From positions 372,001-436,000 of the forward strand of contig CAZKJL010000002.1 in the NCBI GenBank assembly GCA_964553135.1: a stretch of 64,000 bases of DNA, in the 5' to 3' direction. This DNA comes from CAZKJL01 sp964553135. Lineage in GTDB: Bacteria; Patescibacteriota; Gracilibacteria; Peribacterales; Peribacteraceae. Every line of letters begins with the position of its first letter. The first letter of the stretch is position 1. Of this stretch, positions 24,103-31,918 are shown one piece after another. A model generated the notes under the pieces. That model did not search any database and was not told where the DNA came from. It saw only the letters and a program-made list of their open reading frames with translations. Made by a program: the position numbers and the translations under genes.

Positions 24103-25101
24103 ATGGCCAGAAAGAAAATTGCGGTTTTGTACGTCGGCGGTTCCATCGGCATGATACGAAACCGTAAGACGAGTCGTATCGAGCCCATCGAGTCTCTCGT
24201 TGAGATTCACAGATTCATTCCCCAGGCGCAGCGCGAAGTTTCGCTGGAGTTTCATTCCATCGCGAACCTCGGTTCTTCCGAAGTCACGCCGCATCACTGG
24301 GTGCAGATGGCCGCGACCATCGAAGATTTATACGATCGTGTCGAAGGAGTCGTCATCATTCACGGAACGAACACCATGGCCTATACGGCTGCAGCGCTCA
24401 GTTTTGCCCTCCAAAATCTCAGCAAACCCATCGTTCTGACGGGCTCTCTCATGCCCATCGATGACCTGGGCAGCGACGCGCAGATGAACCTGACGTACGC
24501 CATTCAAGCCGCTGAACTCGACATCGCCGAAGTGTGCATCGCACTCGGGCCCCGCGTGCTGCGAGGAAGTCGTGCCAAGAAAGCAGATCAGTCGATCCTG
24601 GAAACGTTCACAAGCCCGCAATTTCCCCCGCTTGCGGAATTCAACACCTCCGTCGCGCTCCATCCCTGGAGAATGGTGAGACGCAAGCGCACGCTTGCCG
24701 TGAAGTCCGAGTTCGACCCCAACGTCGTTTCCGTCACATTGCACCCGGGCCTGCCGGAAGCCTATTTCGACGCGGTTCTTGCGGCAAAGCCTCACGGCAT
24801 CGTGCTTCGTGCATACGGACTCGGCATGCTTCCGGAGCATCTTTTCCCGTGGATTCGCACCGTCACCAAAATGGAGATCCCGGTCGTCATTGCATCTCAG
24901 CTTCTGCGAGGCTCCATCGACCTTCATCTCTACCGAAAGCAACTGATGCTTGAAGAACTCGGCGTCATCTCGGGCAAAGACATGACGTACGAATGTGCCG
25001 TGGTGAAGCTCATGTGGGCCTTGAAGCAGACCACGAACGTGCGTCGTATCCGGGACCTCATGGAGCGGAATTTGGTGGGAGAATTATCCGATACGATCTG
25101 A
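24103..25101 (+). CDS. Asparaginase-family protein with altered catalytic residues
   Basis: 332 residues, close to the type I (AnsA) length, with the family order of motifs. The first catalytic motif is YVGGSIGM, so the nucleophile position (residue 14) is Ser rather than Thr. The second is HGTNTMAYT, with Thr89 kept but the usual Asp replaced by Asn90. The Lys region (RAKKADQ) and the C-terminal domain (RAYGLGMLPE) are present. The family hydrolyses asparagine to aspartate and ammonia, but the two changes may weaken or alter activity. A TATCCT box ends six bases before the ATG, so the message is probably leaderless. It could also be a GatD-like or regulatory relative. Confidence 0.85.
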   Translation: MARKKIAVLYVGGSIGMIRNRKTSRIEPIESLVEIHRFIPQAQREVSLEFHSIANLGSSEVTPHHWVQMAATIEDLYDRVEGVVIIHGTNTMAYTAAALSFALQNLSKPIVLTGSLMPIDDLGSDAQMNLTYAIQAAELDIAEVCIALGPRVLRGSRAKKADQSILETFTSPQFPPLAEFNTSVALHPWRMVRRKRTLAVKSEFDPNVVSVTLHPGLPEAYFDAVLAAKPHGIVLRAYGLGMLPEHLFPWIRTVTKMEIPVVIASQLLRGSIDLHLYRKQLMLEELGVISGKDMTYECAVVKLMWALKQTTNVRRIRDLMERNLVGELSDTI

Positions 25102-25143
25102 TGATTCCGTTCAGGTACACTGAGGACGGTCGATCTTTCGATG

Positions 25144-25200
25144 TGCCGAGGTGGCGCCCTCCTTCGCTCCTCGCTAGGCTCGGAGCTACGGAGGACTGAT
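25144..25200 (+). repeat. Partial tRNA-Leu 5' copy followed by an imperfect hairpin
   Basis: Bases 25144-25156 are identical to the first 13 bases of the tRNA-Leu region (25244-25256), exactly 100 bases upstream. The next 40 bases contain an imperfect inverted repeat (CCTCC...GCTCC against GGAGC...GGAGG, 25158-25196). The rest of the 25102-25244 gap shows nothing further that I can name. Confidence 0.5.
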
Positions 25201-25244
25201 CACAGACAGGAGAATCCATCGATCATTTTCATCAAAAATTTATT

Positions 25245-25332
25245 GCCGAGGTGGCGGAATGGTAGACGCGAGGGACTTAAAATCCCTTATCCGTTCTAGG
25301 ATGTGTGGGTTCAATTCCCACCCTCGGCACCA
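25245..25332 (+). tRNA. tRNA-Leu (TAA)
   Basis: Type II tRNA with a long variable arm. Acceptor GCCGAGG pairs with CCTCGGC, the anticodon is TAA in the loop CTTAAAA, the T-loop is TTCAATT, and the CCA end is encoded (25330-25332). Decodes UUA. Confidence 0.97.
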
Positions 25333-25353
25333 TCCTGAGCCCCGCAGGGGCTA

Positions 25354-25382
25354 TTAACAAAATTAATAAAATATGTTATAAT
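25354..25382 (+). promoter_or_regulatory. Promoter of the EamA transporter gene
   Basis: -35 TTAACA (25354-25359), a 17-base spacer and a perfect TATAAT (25377-25382) preceded by TGT (extended -10). It follows a GC-rich hairpin (AGCCCC-GCA-GGGGCT, 25338-25352) just past the tRNA, which may end the tRNA transcript. The ATG at 25402 is 19 bases after the -10. Confidence 0.8.
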
Positions 25383-25401
25383 AATAAAAACAAAAACAAC
25401 C

Positions 25402-26409
25402 ATGTTTTTCAATTCCGATTCCGCAGGGCAGAGGAAGCTGGGCATCACGCTCGCATTTGGCGCGGTCATTTGGTCCGGAACGTACAATGCGTTGGCCAAG
25501 GGTCTGACGCCGTTTCTCTCGCCGATCACACTGCTTCTGCTCAGCGAGGCGCTGACGGCCGTCTTCATCATCCTCACGTTCGGCATCGTACCGCTCTGTA
25601 AAGAACTGCGAACGATGAACGCCAAATCCATTGCGATTGCGGCGGTGATAGGACTCCTCAATTCGGCAGTGGCTCCGCTTCTGTGGTTTACGGGTCTTGC
25701 CAGAACGTCCGCCATCAACGCATCCATGCTCTCATCGGCTGAAGTCTTGTGCGTTCTCATTCTGGGCGGTGTCCTCCTGCACGAGAAAATCGGCCGCATG
25801 CAAGCCTTGGGCGGCCTCACGGTTTTCGTCGGCATCGTCATCATCAACGTTGCCTCGGTTTCGGAGTCCATCAGCGTTCACGTGGGAGACGTGCTCGTTC
25901 TTCTCGGTGCATTCACGTCCGGGACCGGAGCCGTCCTCTTCAAAAAATACATCTCGCACGTCATGCCGGAGCTCGCCATTGCCATTCGCAACGTCGCAGC
26001 CATCATCGCCGTATCCATCGCCAGCTTCTTCTTGTCGCACTCGTTCGGCGCGGAAGTGGCGGCTTTCCCCCTCAGGCTCGTCGTTCTGCTTCTGGCGTTC
26101 ACGTTCTTCTCGCGTTACCTGAACCTTACGTTCTACTACGAGGCCCTTTATCGCTTGCCCGCAACCACCGTCTCGCTCATTGAAATCGCCACGCCGCTTG
26201 CGGGTCTTACGTTCGCCTTCCTCATTTTGGGTGAACAGATTCATGCCAATCAGATGCTCGGCGGCATCTTCATCGTCTTCGGGCTCATGCTTGAACAGGT
26301 CTCCGCCAACACGATGAAATCCATCAGGAGCAGGTCGATCTTCCACATCTTGCCGTTTCATCGCAAAGAGACCGCGACACCCGTCATGGTCTTGCCACGC
26401 AACGTGTGA
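25402..26409 (+). CDS. EamA/DMT-family membrane transporter
   Basis: 335 residues with about ten membrane helices in two homologous halves (about 10-140 and 155-290), the layout of EamA (drug/metabolite transporter) proteins. Typical features are the GAVIWSGTYNALAK start, the LL.EPL-like position (ASMLSSAEVLCVLILGGVLLHEK) in half one and the repeat in half two (IEIATPLAGLTFAFLILGEQ). Substrates in this family range from amino acids to nucleotide sugars, and the sequence does not tell which. A 35-residue polar tail follows the last helix. It has its own strong promoter. Confidence 0.88.
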   Translation: MFFNSDSAGQRKLGITLAFGAVIWSGTYNALAKGLTPFLSPITLLLLSEALTAVFIILTFGIVPLCKELRTMNAKSIAIAAVIGLLNSAVAPLLWFTGLARTSAINASMLSSAEVLCVLILGGVLLHEKIGRMQALGGLTVFVGIVIINVASVSESISVHVGDVLVLLGAFTSGTGAVLFKKYISHVMPELAIAIRNVAAIIAVSIASFFLSHSFGAEVAAFPLRLVVLLLAFTFFSRYLNLTFYYEALYRLPATTVSLIEIATPLAGLTFAFLILGEQIHANQMLGGIFIVFGLMLEQVSANTMKSIRSRSIFHILPFHRKETATPVMVLPRNV

Positions 26410-26415
26410 TGCTCG

Positions 26416-27672
26416 TCAGATGGGCAGCGCTTCCAATCTGGAGAACGACGCTTGGTTATGGTCATCCACTTTTTGGCCGACCTTCAAAATCGTATTGGTC
26501 TCGGGATCGATTTCTTCGGCCTGCACGATGAGGCGGCGCAGGGTGGTACCCACCGGGGTGCAGGTCATGAGCGTGGAGATGCGCTTGTCCGTGGGCTGAT
26601 CCAGGACGTTGACGTCGCTCGGCTTCACTTCGTACTTCTTCGTCACGCGGTACGTGTGTTTGTCGCCGCCGTAGTACACGGTATACGTGTCGCCCGGTTC
26701 CAATTCGTGGAGACGCGCAAAGACGTCTTTGTAACGTCCGTCATCCCACGGGTAATACGAGCTGTGTCCCGTGACGAAGAAGTTTCCGGCCTGGCCCGGA
26801 CGGGCCGAGCCCGGATAGTGAACGACACCGTGATGGAGTGCACCTTGGATGTCTTCCTCGAACTTCTTCCAATCCTCCTTTACGAGGGAGTCCATCGGCG
26901 GCTGAACGACGGGGACGTTCTTGCCGATTTTGGGGATGATGATGCGGTCCTCGAACGGTCCGACGTCGGGCAGGTACTTGAGAATGTTCTCTCCGCCCGA
27001 GGGTTTTCCCGTGAACGCGGGCATGCGCGGAGTGGCGTCCGAATTACCCCCCGAAATCTGCGTGAGTGCCTGCTCGGTGGACATGTCGTCGCCGATGGCC
27101 AGCTGAGCACGTGCGATCTGCCAGAAGCTTTGGTAGTTGATGCCGACGAACAGCACCGCGAAGATGATTCCGAATGTCCCGCCGAAGCGGACGGTATCGA
27201 CCACGAAGAGCTCGGCTTTCGTACGCTTGCGCGATGAAAAACGAGACGGGACTTTGACCGGAGTGACGGCGGCTTTCCAGAATTTCTTCACTCTCCCTCG
27301 GACGCGGCTCGGCATGGAGGACACTTCCTCGCCCAGCTTCACCAGGCCGTGTTTGGCCGAACGCGCGGTGGCGCCGTACTGCTTGCGGCCTTCGGTCACC
27401 GACGTCATGAGCAGCATTTCCGCACGCGTTTGCTTTCTCGGACCTTTCATCTGCGGTTCCGAAACTTTGACGAGAGGAGCCACCGTGCGGAAAGTTTGCT
27501 CGGCCGTTTCTTCCATGACGGTCCAGACGCCGGAGTGCTTGTGCTTCACGCTCGGAAGCGTAGCGGGTTCGGGCTTCGACTCAACCCTTTCGGGCGGACG
27601 AGCTGTGATGCCGAGCACGATGTTTCCATCGGCGTCGTACCAAGCACGGTGATCGTGTGCGTGTGAAGACAT
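26416..27672 (-). CDS. Sortase with unusually long cytoplasmic N-terminus
   Basis: 418 residues. About 155 polar, basic residues precede one membrane helix (about 164-182), then a sortase domain (about 240-395). The catalytic triad is His303 (TGHSSYYPWD), Cys371 in TLMTC and Arg379/380. A long insertion-free core and the GxxLRRLIVQA end suit class D/E type enzymes. Sortases cut a C-terminal sorting motif and transfer the protein to a cell-wall or pilin amine. Most sortases lack such a long cytoplasmic region, so this one may bind another factor. Possible substrates in this window are the two proteins ending in ETG, a hydrophobic helix and basic residues (2167-3219 and 3228-4508). Confidence 0.88.
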   Translation of the reverse strand: MSSHAHDHRAWYDADGNIVLGITARPPERVESKPEPATLPSVKHKHSGVWTVMEETAEQTFRTVAPLVKVSEPQMKGPRKQTRAEMLLMTSVTEGRKQYGATARSAKHGLVKLGEEVSSMPSRVRGRVKKFWKAAVTPVKVPSRFSSRKRTKAELFVVDTVRFGGTFGIIFAVLFVGINYQSFWQIARAQLAIGDDMSTEQALTQISGGNSDATPRMPAFTGKPSGGENILKYLPDVGPFEDRIIIPKIGKNVPVVQPPMDSLVKEDWKKFEEDIQGALHHGVVHYPGSARPGQAGNFFVTGHSSYYPWDDGRYKDVFARLHELEPGDTYTVYYGGDKHTYRVTKKYEVKPSDVNVLDQPTDKRISTLMTCTPVGTTLRRLIVQAEEIDPETNTILKVGQKVDDHNQASFSRLEALPI

Positions 27673-27749
27673 GAAAATAGTTGTTTATTGTATCACAGAA
27701 GCCGTTTTTCGGGCAGTAGACTAGAGAGCCTGAATATTATGAAAAGATA

Positions 27750-28841
27750 CTACTCCATGACGCCGCCTCCGACCACTTCTTCGCCTCTGTAGACCACCAG
27801 GGACTGCCCCGGCGCTTGCGGCGGTTGAGCCGATGCGAAGGCGAACGTTCCCTCCGAACCGTGGGCCGTCAGACTCCCTTTCTTTCGCATCGAAAGAGAG
27901 CGGATGCGATACTCGAATTCCGCGGGAACTCCCGACTCGGGAGCCCATGAGACGAACCGGAGGTCGGTCAATCGAACGTCCGGATACTGCTCGGTTCCGC
28001 GATCGGCCACCACGAGACTGTTCGTGGACGGATCTTTCTCCACCACTTCCAGCGGAACCTTGAGTCCGCCCACCTTCAGCCCCCGCCTCTGGCCCACCGT
28101 GTAGAGCGGCAGACCTTCGTGCGTGCCCACCACCGTGCCGTCGCGACGGACGATGGAACCCGGGACGATGGCGTCCTTGAGGTGGCGTTTCAAGAAGTCA
28201 TCGGGGCGTTTTTCGGGGAAGAAGCACAAGTCCTGACTCTCGCGATACGAGTCGGAGAGCGGCACGTCGAAATGCTTGGCAAGTTCGTACACGTCGGACT
28301 TCGGCATCGTCCCGAGTGGGAAGAACACCTTTTCAAGCTGTTCCTGCGTGAGGCCGTACAGGTAGTAACTCTGGTCTTTGCGCTTATCCACGGCTTCGAG
28401 CAGCAGCATGCGCTTGGTGCCGTCGGACAACTTTTCCACCGCCGTGCGCGCGTAGTGGCCCGTGGCCAATTTGTCGCAGCCGAGTTTTGCGGCCATTTCC
28501 AAAAGCTTTCCGAATTTCATCGTGCGGTTGCAGCCGATGCACGGGTTCGGGGTCTTGCCATTCCTATGCGATTCCAAAAAAGGATCCACGACCATCTTCT
28601 TGAACTCGTCTTCCAGGTTCACGACGTGGAGCGGAATCGAGAGTTTCTTGCACACCGCGGAGGCACGCGAAATGTTCTGCGTGGTGCAACACTTGCTGGG
28701 CAGGATGCGTGCGATGGCGGGCGCCAGAGGATCCGTCCACAGCGTGAATCGTACGCCCACGACGTCATGCCCTTGTTCGCGCAGCATGTGCGCAACGACA
28801 CTGGAGTCGACGCCGCCGGACATGGCAAGGAGGATTTTCAT
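27750..28841 (-). CDS. mnmA: tRNA-specific 2-thiouridylase MnmA
   Basis: 363 residues from the ATG at 28841 (MKILLAMSGGVDSS). Longer in-frame starts run into the upstream repeat and are rejected. The PP-loop SGGVDSS binds ATP. The two catalytic cysteines are in NPCIGCNR (persulfide-accepting and disulfide-forming pair with the later LCFFPE). It thiolates U34 of tRNA-Lys, -Glu and -Gln. The C-terminal beta-barrel part (EFEYRIRS) is intact. A TACACT hexamer lies ten bases before the ATG. Confidence 0.96.
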   Translation of the reverse strand: MKILLAMSGGVDSSVVAHMLREQGHDVVGVRFTLWTDPLAPAIARILPSKCCTTQNISRASAVCKKLSIPLHVVNLEDEFKKMVVDPFLESHRNGKTPNPCIGCNRTMKFGKLLEMAAKLGCDKLATGHYARTAVEKLSDGTKRMLLLEAVDKRKDQSYYLYGLTQEQLEKVFFPLGTMPKSDVYELAKHFDVPLSDSYRESQDLCFFPEKRPDDFLKRHLKDAIVPGSIVRRDGTVVGTHEGLPLYTVGQRRGLKVGGLKVPLEVVEKDPSTNSLVVADRGTEQYPDVRLTDLRFVSWAPESGVPAEFEYRIRSLSMRKKGSLTAHGSEGTFAFASAQPPQAPGQSLVVYRGEEVVGGGVME

Positions 28842-28860
28842 CGGAATGAGAAGTGTAAGG

Positions 28861-28917
28861 AGGAAAGTGGAAAGAGGGAAGTGCGGAAGTGCGGAAGTGC
28901 GGAAGTGCGATACCTCA
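28861..28917. repeat. Short-word intergenic repeat, family A copy 1
   Basis: Four perfect tandem copies of GGAAGTGC (28877-28908) flanked by degenerate AAGTGG/AAGAGG words. The same vocabulary (AAGTGCG, GATACTTTCG) recurs at 37352-37438 and 52992-53082. It sits between the divergent mnmA and DUF2157 genes. Confidence 0.7.
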
Positions 28918-28973
28918 CCTGTTGGATTGTGACCGGTTGTTCCGTTCCACAGCATAAGTCCGGAGCGGGTCAA

Positions 28974-29002
28974 CTGACGAGATTAAGGAACAGGTGTATT
29001 CT
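28974..29002 (+). promoter_or_regulatory. Promoter of the DUF2157/GDYXXLXY pair
   Basis: -35 CTGACG (28974-28979), a 17-base spacer and -10 TATTCT (28997-29002), ending seven bases before the ATG at 29010. Confidence 0.55.
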
Positions 29003-29009
29003 CCGTCCG

Positions 29010-30248
29010 ATGTCACTCACTGCCGAACAGGCGCTGGATCATTGGCAAGAGAAAGGACTGCTGACGGCCAAGAAGGCCGCTGAGCTTCGTTCGAATTTGC
29101 ACACCGATAAAGACATTCCCAATAAAGCGCTTGCCATCTTCTCCGGCATCGGTGCCATTTTGGTGGGACTCGGCGTCATCCTCTTCATCAGCAGCAACTG
29201 GGACGCCATGAGCCCCACGCTCAAGGTCATCATCCTCATGGCCGGCATGCTGGGCACGGGAGTCGCAGGATACTGGTTGCAATACATCAAGGATTACGAG
29301 AAAACGGGCACGGCGCTCCAGTTCGTGAACGTCCTCATCTTCGGAGCCAGCATTTTCCTCGTTGCTCAGATTTACCATCTGCAACTGACGTTCTGGTGGG
29401 GCGCTCTCCTGTGGTTCCTTGGCACTGCCTATATGGCGTATGTCCTGAGTTCACGCATGCACATCTGGCTCTCCGTACCGCTTCTGATTCTGTTCCTCGG
29501 ATGGCTGCGTACCTCGTACCTCGGATTCGGTCGCGATGAACTGGACTTCCTCTTCGACGATCGTTCCGCGTTCTGGTCGCTGGCCCCCGTCATCGGGATC
29601 GGGCTCATGGGTCTTTCCATTCTGCACCGCAAAGCGAAGAGCATGACATTCGCCGGTCCGACTCTCTTTCATTGGGGCATTTTCCTCGTGATGTTTCTGC
29701 TCGTCATTGCGACCGTGGACAAGTCGTTTTACTTCCACATGCTGCACCTGCAATCGGACCCCATCACGATCGGCATCGTGGCGGTCTCGGTCATGTTGCT
29801 CGCCGCGGCGCTGCTCACCGGACAATTCGCGACGAAGAACGGGCGCGCCGGTCTTTTGGCTTGCACGCTCTATGTCTTCTTCGTCTACCTCATCACGTAC
29901 ATTCCGGGCTGGATGGGGCTTGATGTCGGCGTGCTCCGTTATTACGGCTCCTCGGAACTCCGTCTTGATATGGTGAGCGGACTCTTCATTCTGTACGTAC
30001 TTCTCACGTTCTTCTTCCTGCTTCTCACCGTTTGGTTCGGCACGCTCCTCCGAGACCCGCCCGTCATCAACGTGGGTATGCTCGGTGTGGCTGCGGTCAT
30101 TTTCATTCAGTACTTCTCGTGGGCGTTCGAGCTTCTTCCGCGCTCACTCTTCTTCATCATCGGCGGCCTTGTGATTCTGGGCTTTACGTCCGTTCTCGAG
30201 CGCAAACGCCGCCAACTCATCGCTTCCATCAAACCCTCCCGTGCGTAG
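29010..30248 (+). CDS. DUF2157 multi-pass membrane protein
   Basis: 412 residues. The soluble N-terminus (LTAEQALDHWQEKGLLTAKKAAELRS) and the following FSGIGAILVGLGVILFISSNWD are hallmarks of DUF2157. About ten to twelve membrane helices follow. The molecular role of the family is unknown. The next gene, overlapping by eight bases, encodes a GDYXXLXY-type protein, a partner commonly found with DUF2157, which supports both calls. The ATG at 29010 is chosen because of the -10 box seven bases upstream; a much longer open frame upstream crosses mnmA on the other strand. Confidence 0.88.
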   Translation: MSLTAEQALDHWQEKGLLTAKKAAELRSNLHTDKDIPNKALAIFSGIGAILVGLGVILFISSNWDAMSPTLKVIILMAGMLGTGVAGYWLQYIKDYEKTGTALQFVNVLIFGASIFLVAQIYHLQLTFWWGALLWFLGTAYMAYVLSSRMHIWLSVPLLILFLGWLRTSYLGFGRDELDFLFDDRSAFWSLAPVIGIGLMGLSILHRKAKSMTFAGPTLFHWGIFLVMFLLVIATVDKSFYFHMLHLQSDPITIGIVAVSVMLLAAALLTGQFATKNGRAGLLACTLYVFFVYLITYIPGWMGLDVGVLRYYGSSELRLDMVSGLFILYVLLTFFFLLLTVWFGTLLRDPPVINVGMLGVAAVIFIQYFSWAFELLPRSLFFIIGGLVILGFTSVLERKRRQLIASIKPSRA

Positions 30249-30837
30249 GACTTTCTTCCTCATCGGCTTGCTCGTGGAACTCATCGCCGTGTTTCTTATC
30301 TTCTTGCCGAATTTCATTCTGATGACGACCGGGACGCTCGTGACCCTCAAAACGATTCCCGTGGATCCTCGTTCCATCTTCCGAGGGGATTACGTGGTCC
30401 TCACGTACGAAATCGGACAGAAATACGACGGACCGGTTCCGAGCGGCACCGACTATTACAGCATGCCCGTCTACGCGGTGCTCGAGAACAAAGAAGGAGT
30501 GTTCGTCGCCAAGGATTTCGTCGCCGAGAGACCGACACTGTTGCCCGGCCAGGCCTGTCTCGTCGGCATGGCTCAAAATGAGTATCGATGGAATGGCAAC
30601 GGCAATGATCTCATCATGAAAACCGTGAATTTTCCGGATATTCAGCAGTTTTTCGTCACGGAGGGACTCGGTAAAGAGCTGGAGCAGGCCAGAAACGCGC
30701 ATAAGCTCTACGTGGATGTCGTAACCGACACGTCGTGCCACGCCGTCATCCGCGGCGTGCGTATCGCCGAAGAGGCAGCCCTCTTGCCTACGGAAGGCGT
30801 TCCCGGCGAGAAAATTCCTCCTGTCGAGGTTCGGTAG
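30241..30837 (+). CDS. GDYXXLXY-domain membrane-anchored protein
   Basis: 198 residues from a GTG that overlaps the end of the DUF2157 gene. One N-terminal hydrophobic helix (about 4-28) is followed by the defining motif DPRSIFRGDYVVLTYEI near residue 41. The rest is a beta-rich extracytoplasmic domain (VYAVLENKEGVFVAKDF). The function is unknown in the family. Overlap and pairing with DUF2157 imply the two form a membrane complex and are translationally coupled. Confidence 0.85.
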   Translation: MRRTFFLIGLLVELIAVFLIFLPNFILMTTGTLVTLKTIPVDPRSIFRGDYVVLTYEIGQKYDGPVPSGTDYYSMPVYAVLENKEGVFVAKDFVAERPTLLPGQACLVGMAQNEYRWNGNGNDLIMKTVNFPDIQQFFVTEGLGKELEQARNAHKLYVDVVTDTSCHAVIRGVRIAEEAALLPTEGVPGEKIPPVEVR

Positions 30838-30858
30838 CACTTCCGCTACAATCATCGC

Positions 30859-31914
30859 GTGATCGACAAGATACGCTCCAAGATCGGCGAACTTTCCGAT
30901 GCGCGAAAGAGCATGCAGGATCCCGCCGTGTACGGCGATCAGAAAGAGGTGACGCGTTTGGCCCGCATCATCAAGCGTCTGGAGCCGCTGGAATCCAAAT
31001 ACAAGGAGTATCAGCAAGCGGAGCAGGCGATTGCCGACGAGGCGTCACTCGGCAATGATCCCGAGCTCAAAGCCATGGCCGCCGAAGAAGCCGCAAAGGC
31101 TCGCGAGCGTATGCCCATCTTGCTCAACGAGATGAAGATCATGCTGCTTCCCAGAAACCCGGACGACGAAAAGAGCGTCATTTTGGAAGTGCGAGCCGGT
31201 ACCGGAGGTGAAGAGGCGGCACTGTTCGCCGCCGAGCAGCTCAAAATGTACCTGCGCTACGCCGAAATCCGCGGCTGGAAGACCGAGCTCATGGATATGT
31301 CCGCTGCCGATGCGGGAGGGCTCAAGGAAGCGTCGGCCAGGATCGAGGGCGAGGGCGTCTACGGGCAGCTGAAGTTCGAATCCGGCGTGCACCGCGTGCA
31401 GCGCATTCCGGCCACGGAGAACAAGGGCCGCGTGCACACGTCCACCACCACCGTTGCCATTCTTCCCGAGGCGGAAGAGGTGGACATCACCATTCGCAAC
31501 GAAGATCTCCGCATCGATACGTATCGCTCGGGCGGAGCAGGAGGACAGCACGTGAACAAGACCGAGAGCGCCATTCGCATCACGCACATTCCGTCCGGAG
31601 TCGTCGTGGCGTGCCAGACGGAGCGTTCACAGCTCAAGAACCGCGTGCTGGCCATGTCGCTTCTCCGCAGTCGTCTGTACGCCGCGGAGCAGGAGCGCAA
31701 GGCGAAGGAACGAACCGACATGCGCGCCGGCCAAGTGGGTTCGGGAGACAGATCGGAGAAAATCCGCACGTACAACTTCCCGCAAGACCGTATCACCGAT
31801 CACCGCATCAACCAGAACTTCAGCAACATTCCCGCCGTCATGGAAGGGGAGTTGGGCGACATCATTGCTGCGCTCCGAAAATGGGAAGAGGAGGAGCTCC
31901 TGAAATCGCTCTGA
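30859..31914 (+). CDS. prfA: Peptide chain release factor 1
   Basis: 351 residues from a GTG start, six bases after a TACAAT hexamer. The GGQ motif (SGGAGGQHVNK) that triggers peptidyl-tRNA hydrolysis and the PAT anticodon-like tripeptide (IPATENKGRVHTST) that reads UAA and UAG are both present, so this is RF1 rather than RF2. Codon use shows that TGA is still a stop in this genome, so a prfB is expected elsewhere. The gene ends four bases before the convergent purD. Confidence 0.96.
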   Translation: MIDKIRSKIGELSDARKSMQDPAVYGDQKEVTRLARIIKRLEPLESKYKEYQQAEQAIADEASLGNDPELKAMAAEEAAKARERMPILLNEMKIMLLPRNPDDEKSVILEVRAGTGGEEAALFAAEQLKMYLRYAEIRGWKTELMDMSAADAGGLKEASARIEGEGVYGQLKFESGVHRVQRIPATENKGRVHTSTTTVAILPEAEEVDITIRNEDLRIDTYRSGGAGGQHVNKTESAIRITHIPSGVVVACQTERSQLKNRVLAMSLLRSRLYAAEQERKAKERTDMRAGQVGSGDRSEKIRTYNFPQDRITDHRINQNFSNIPAVMEGELGDIIAALRKWEEEELLKSL

Positions 31915-31918
31915 TCGA

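Noticed and set aside
28842..28973. N-terminal extension of mnmA by 44 residues
   Set aside because: The extension translates the tandem repeat and lacks similarity to MnmA, whose homologues start at the PP-loop strand.
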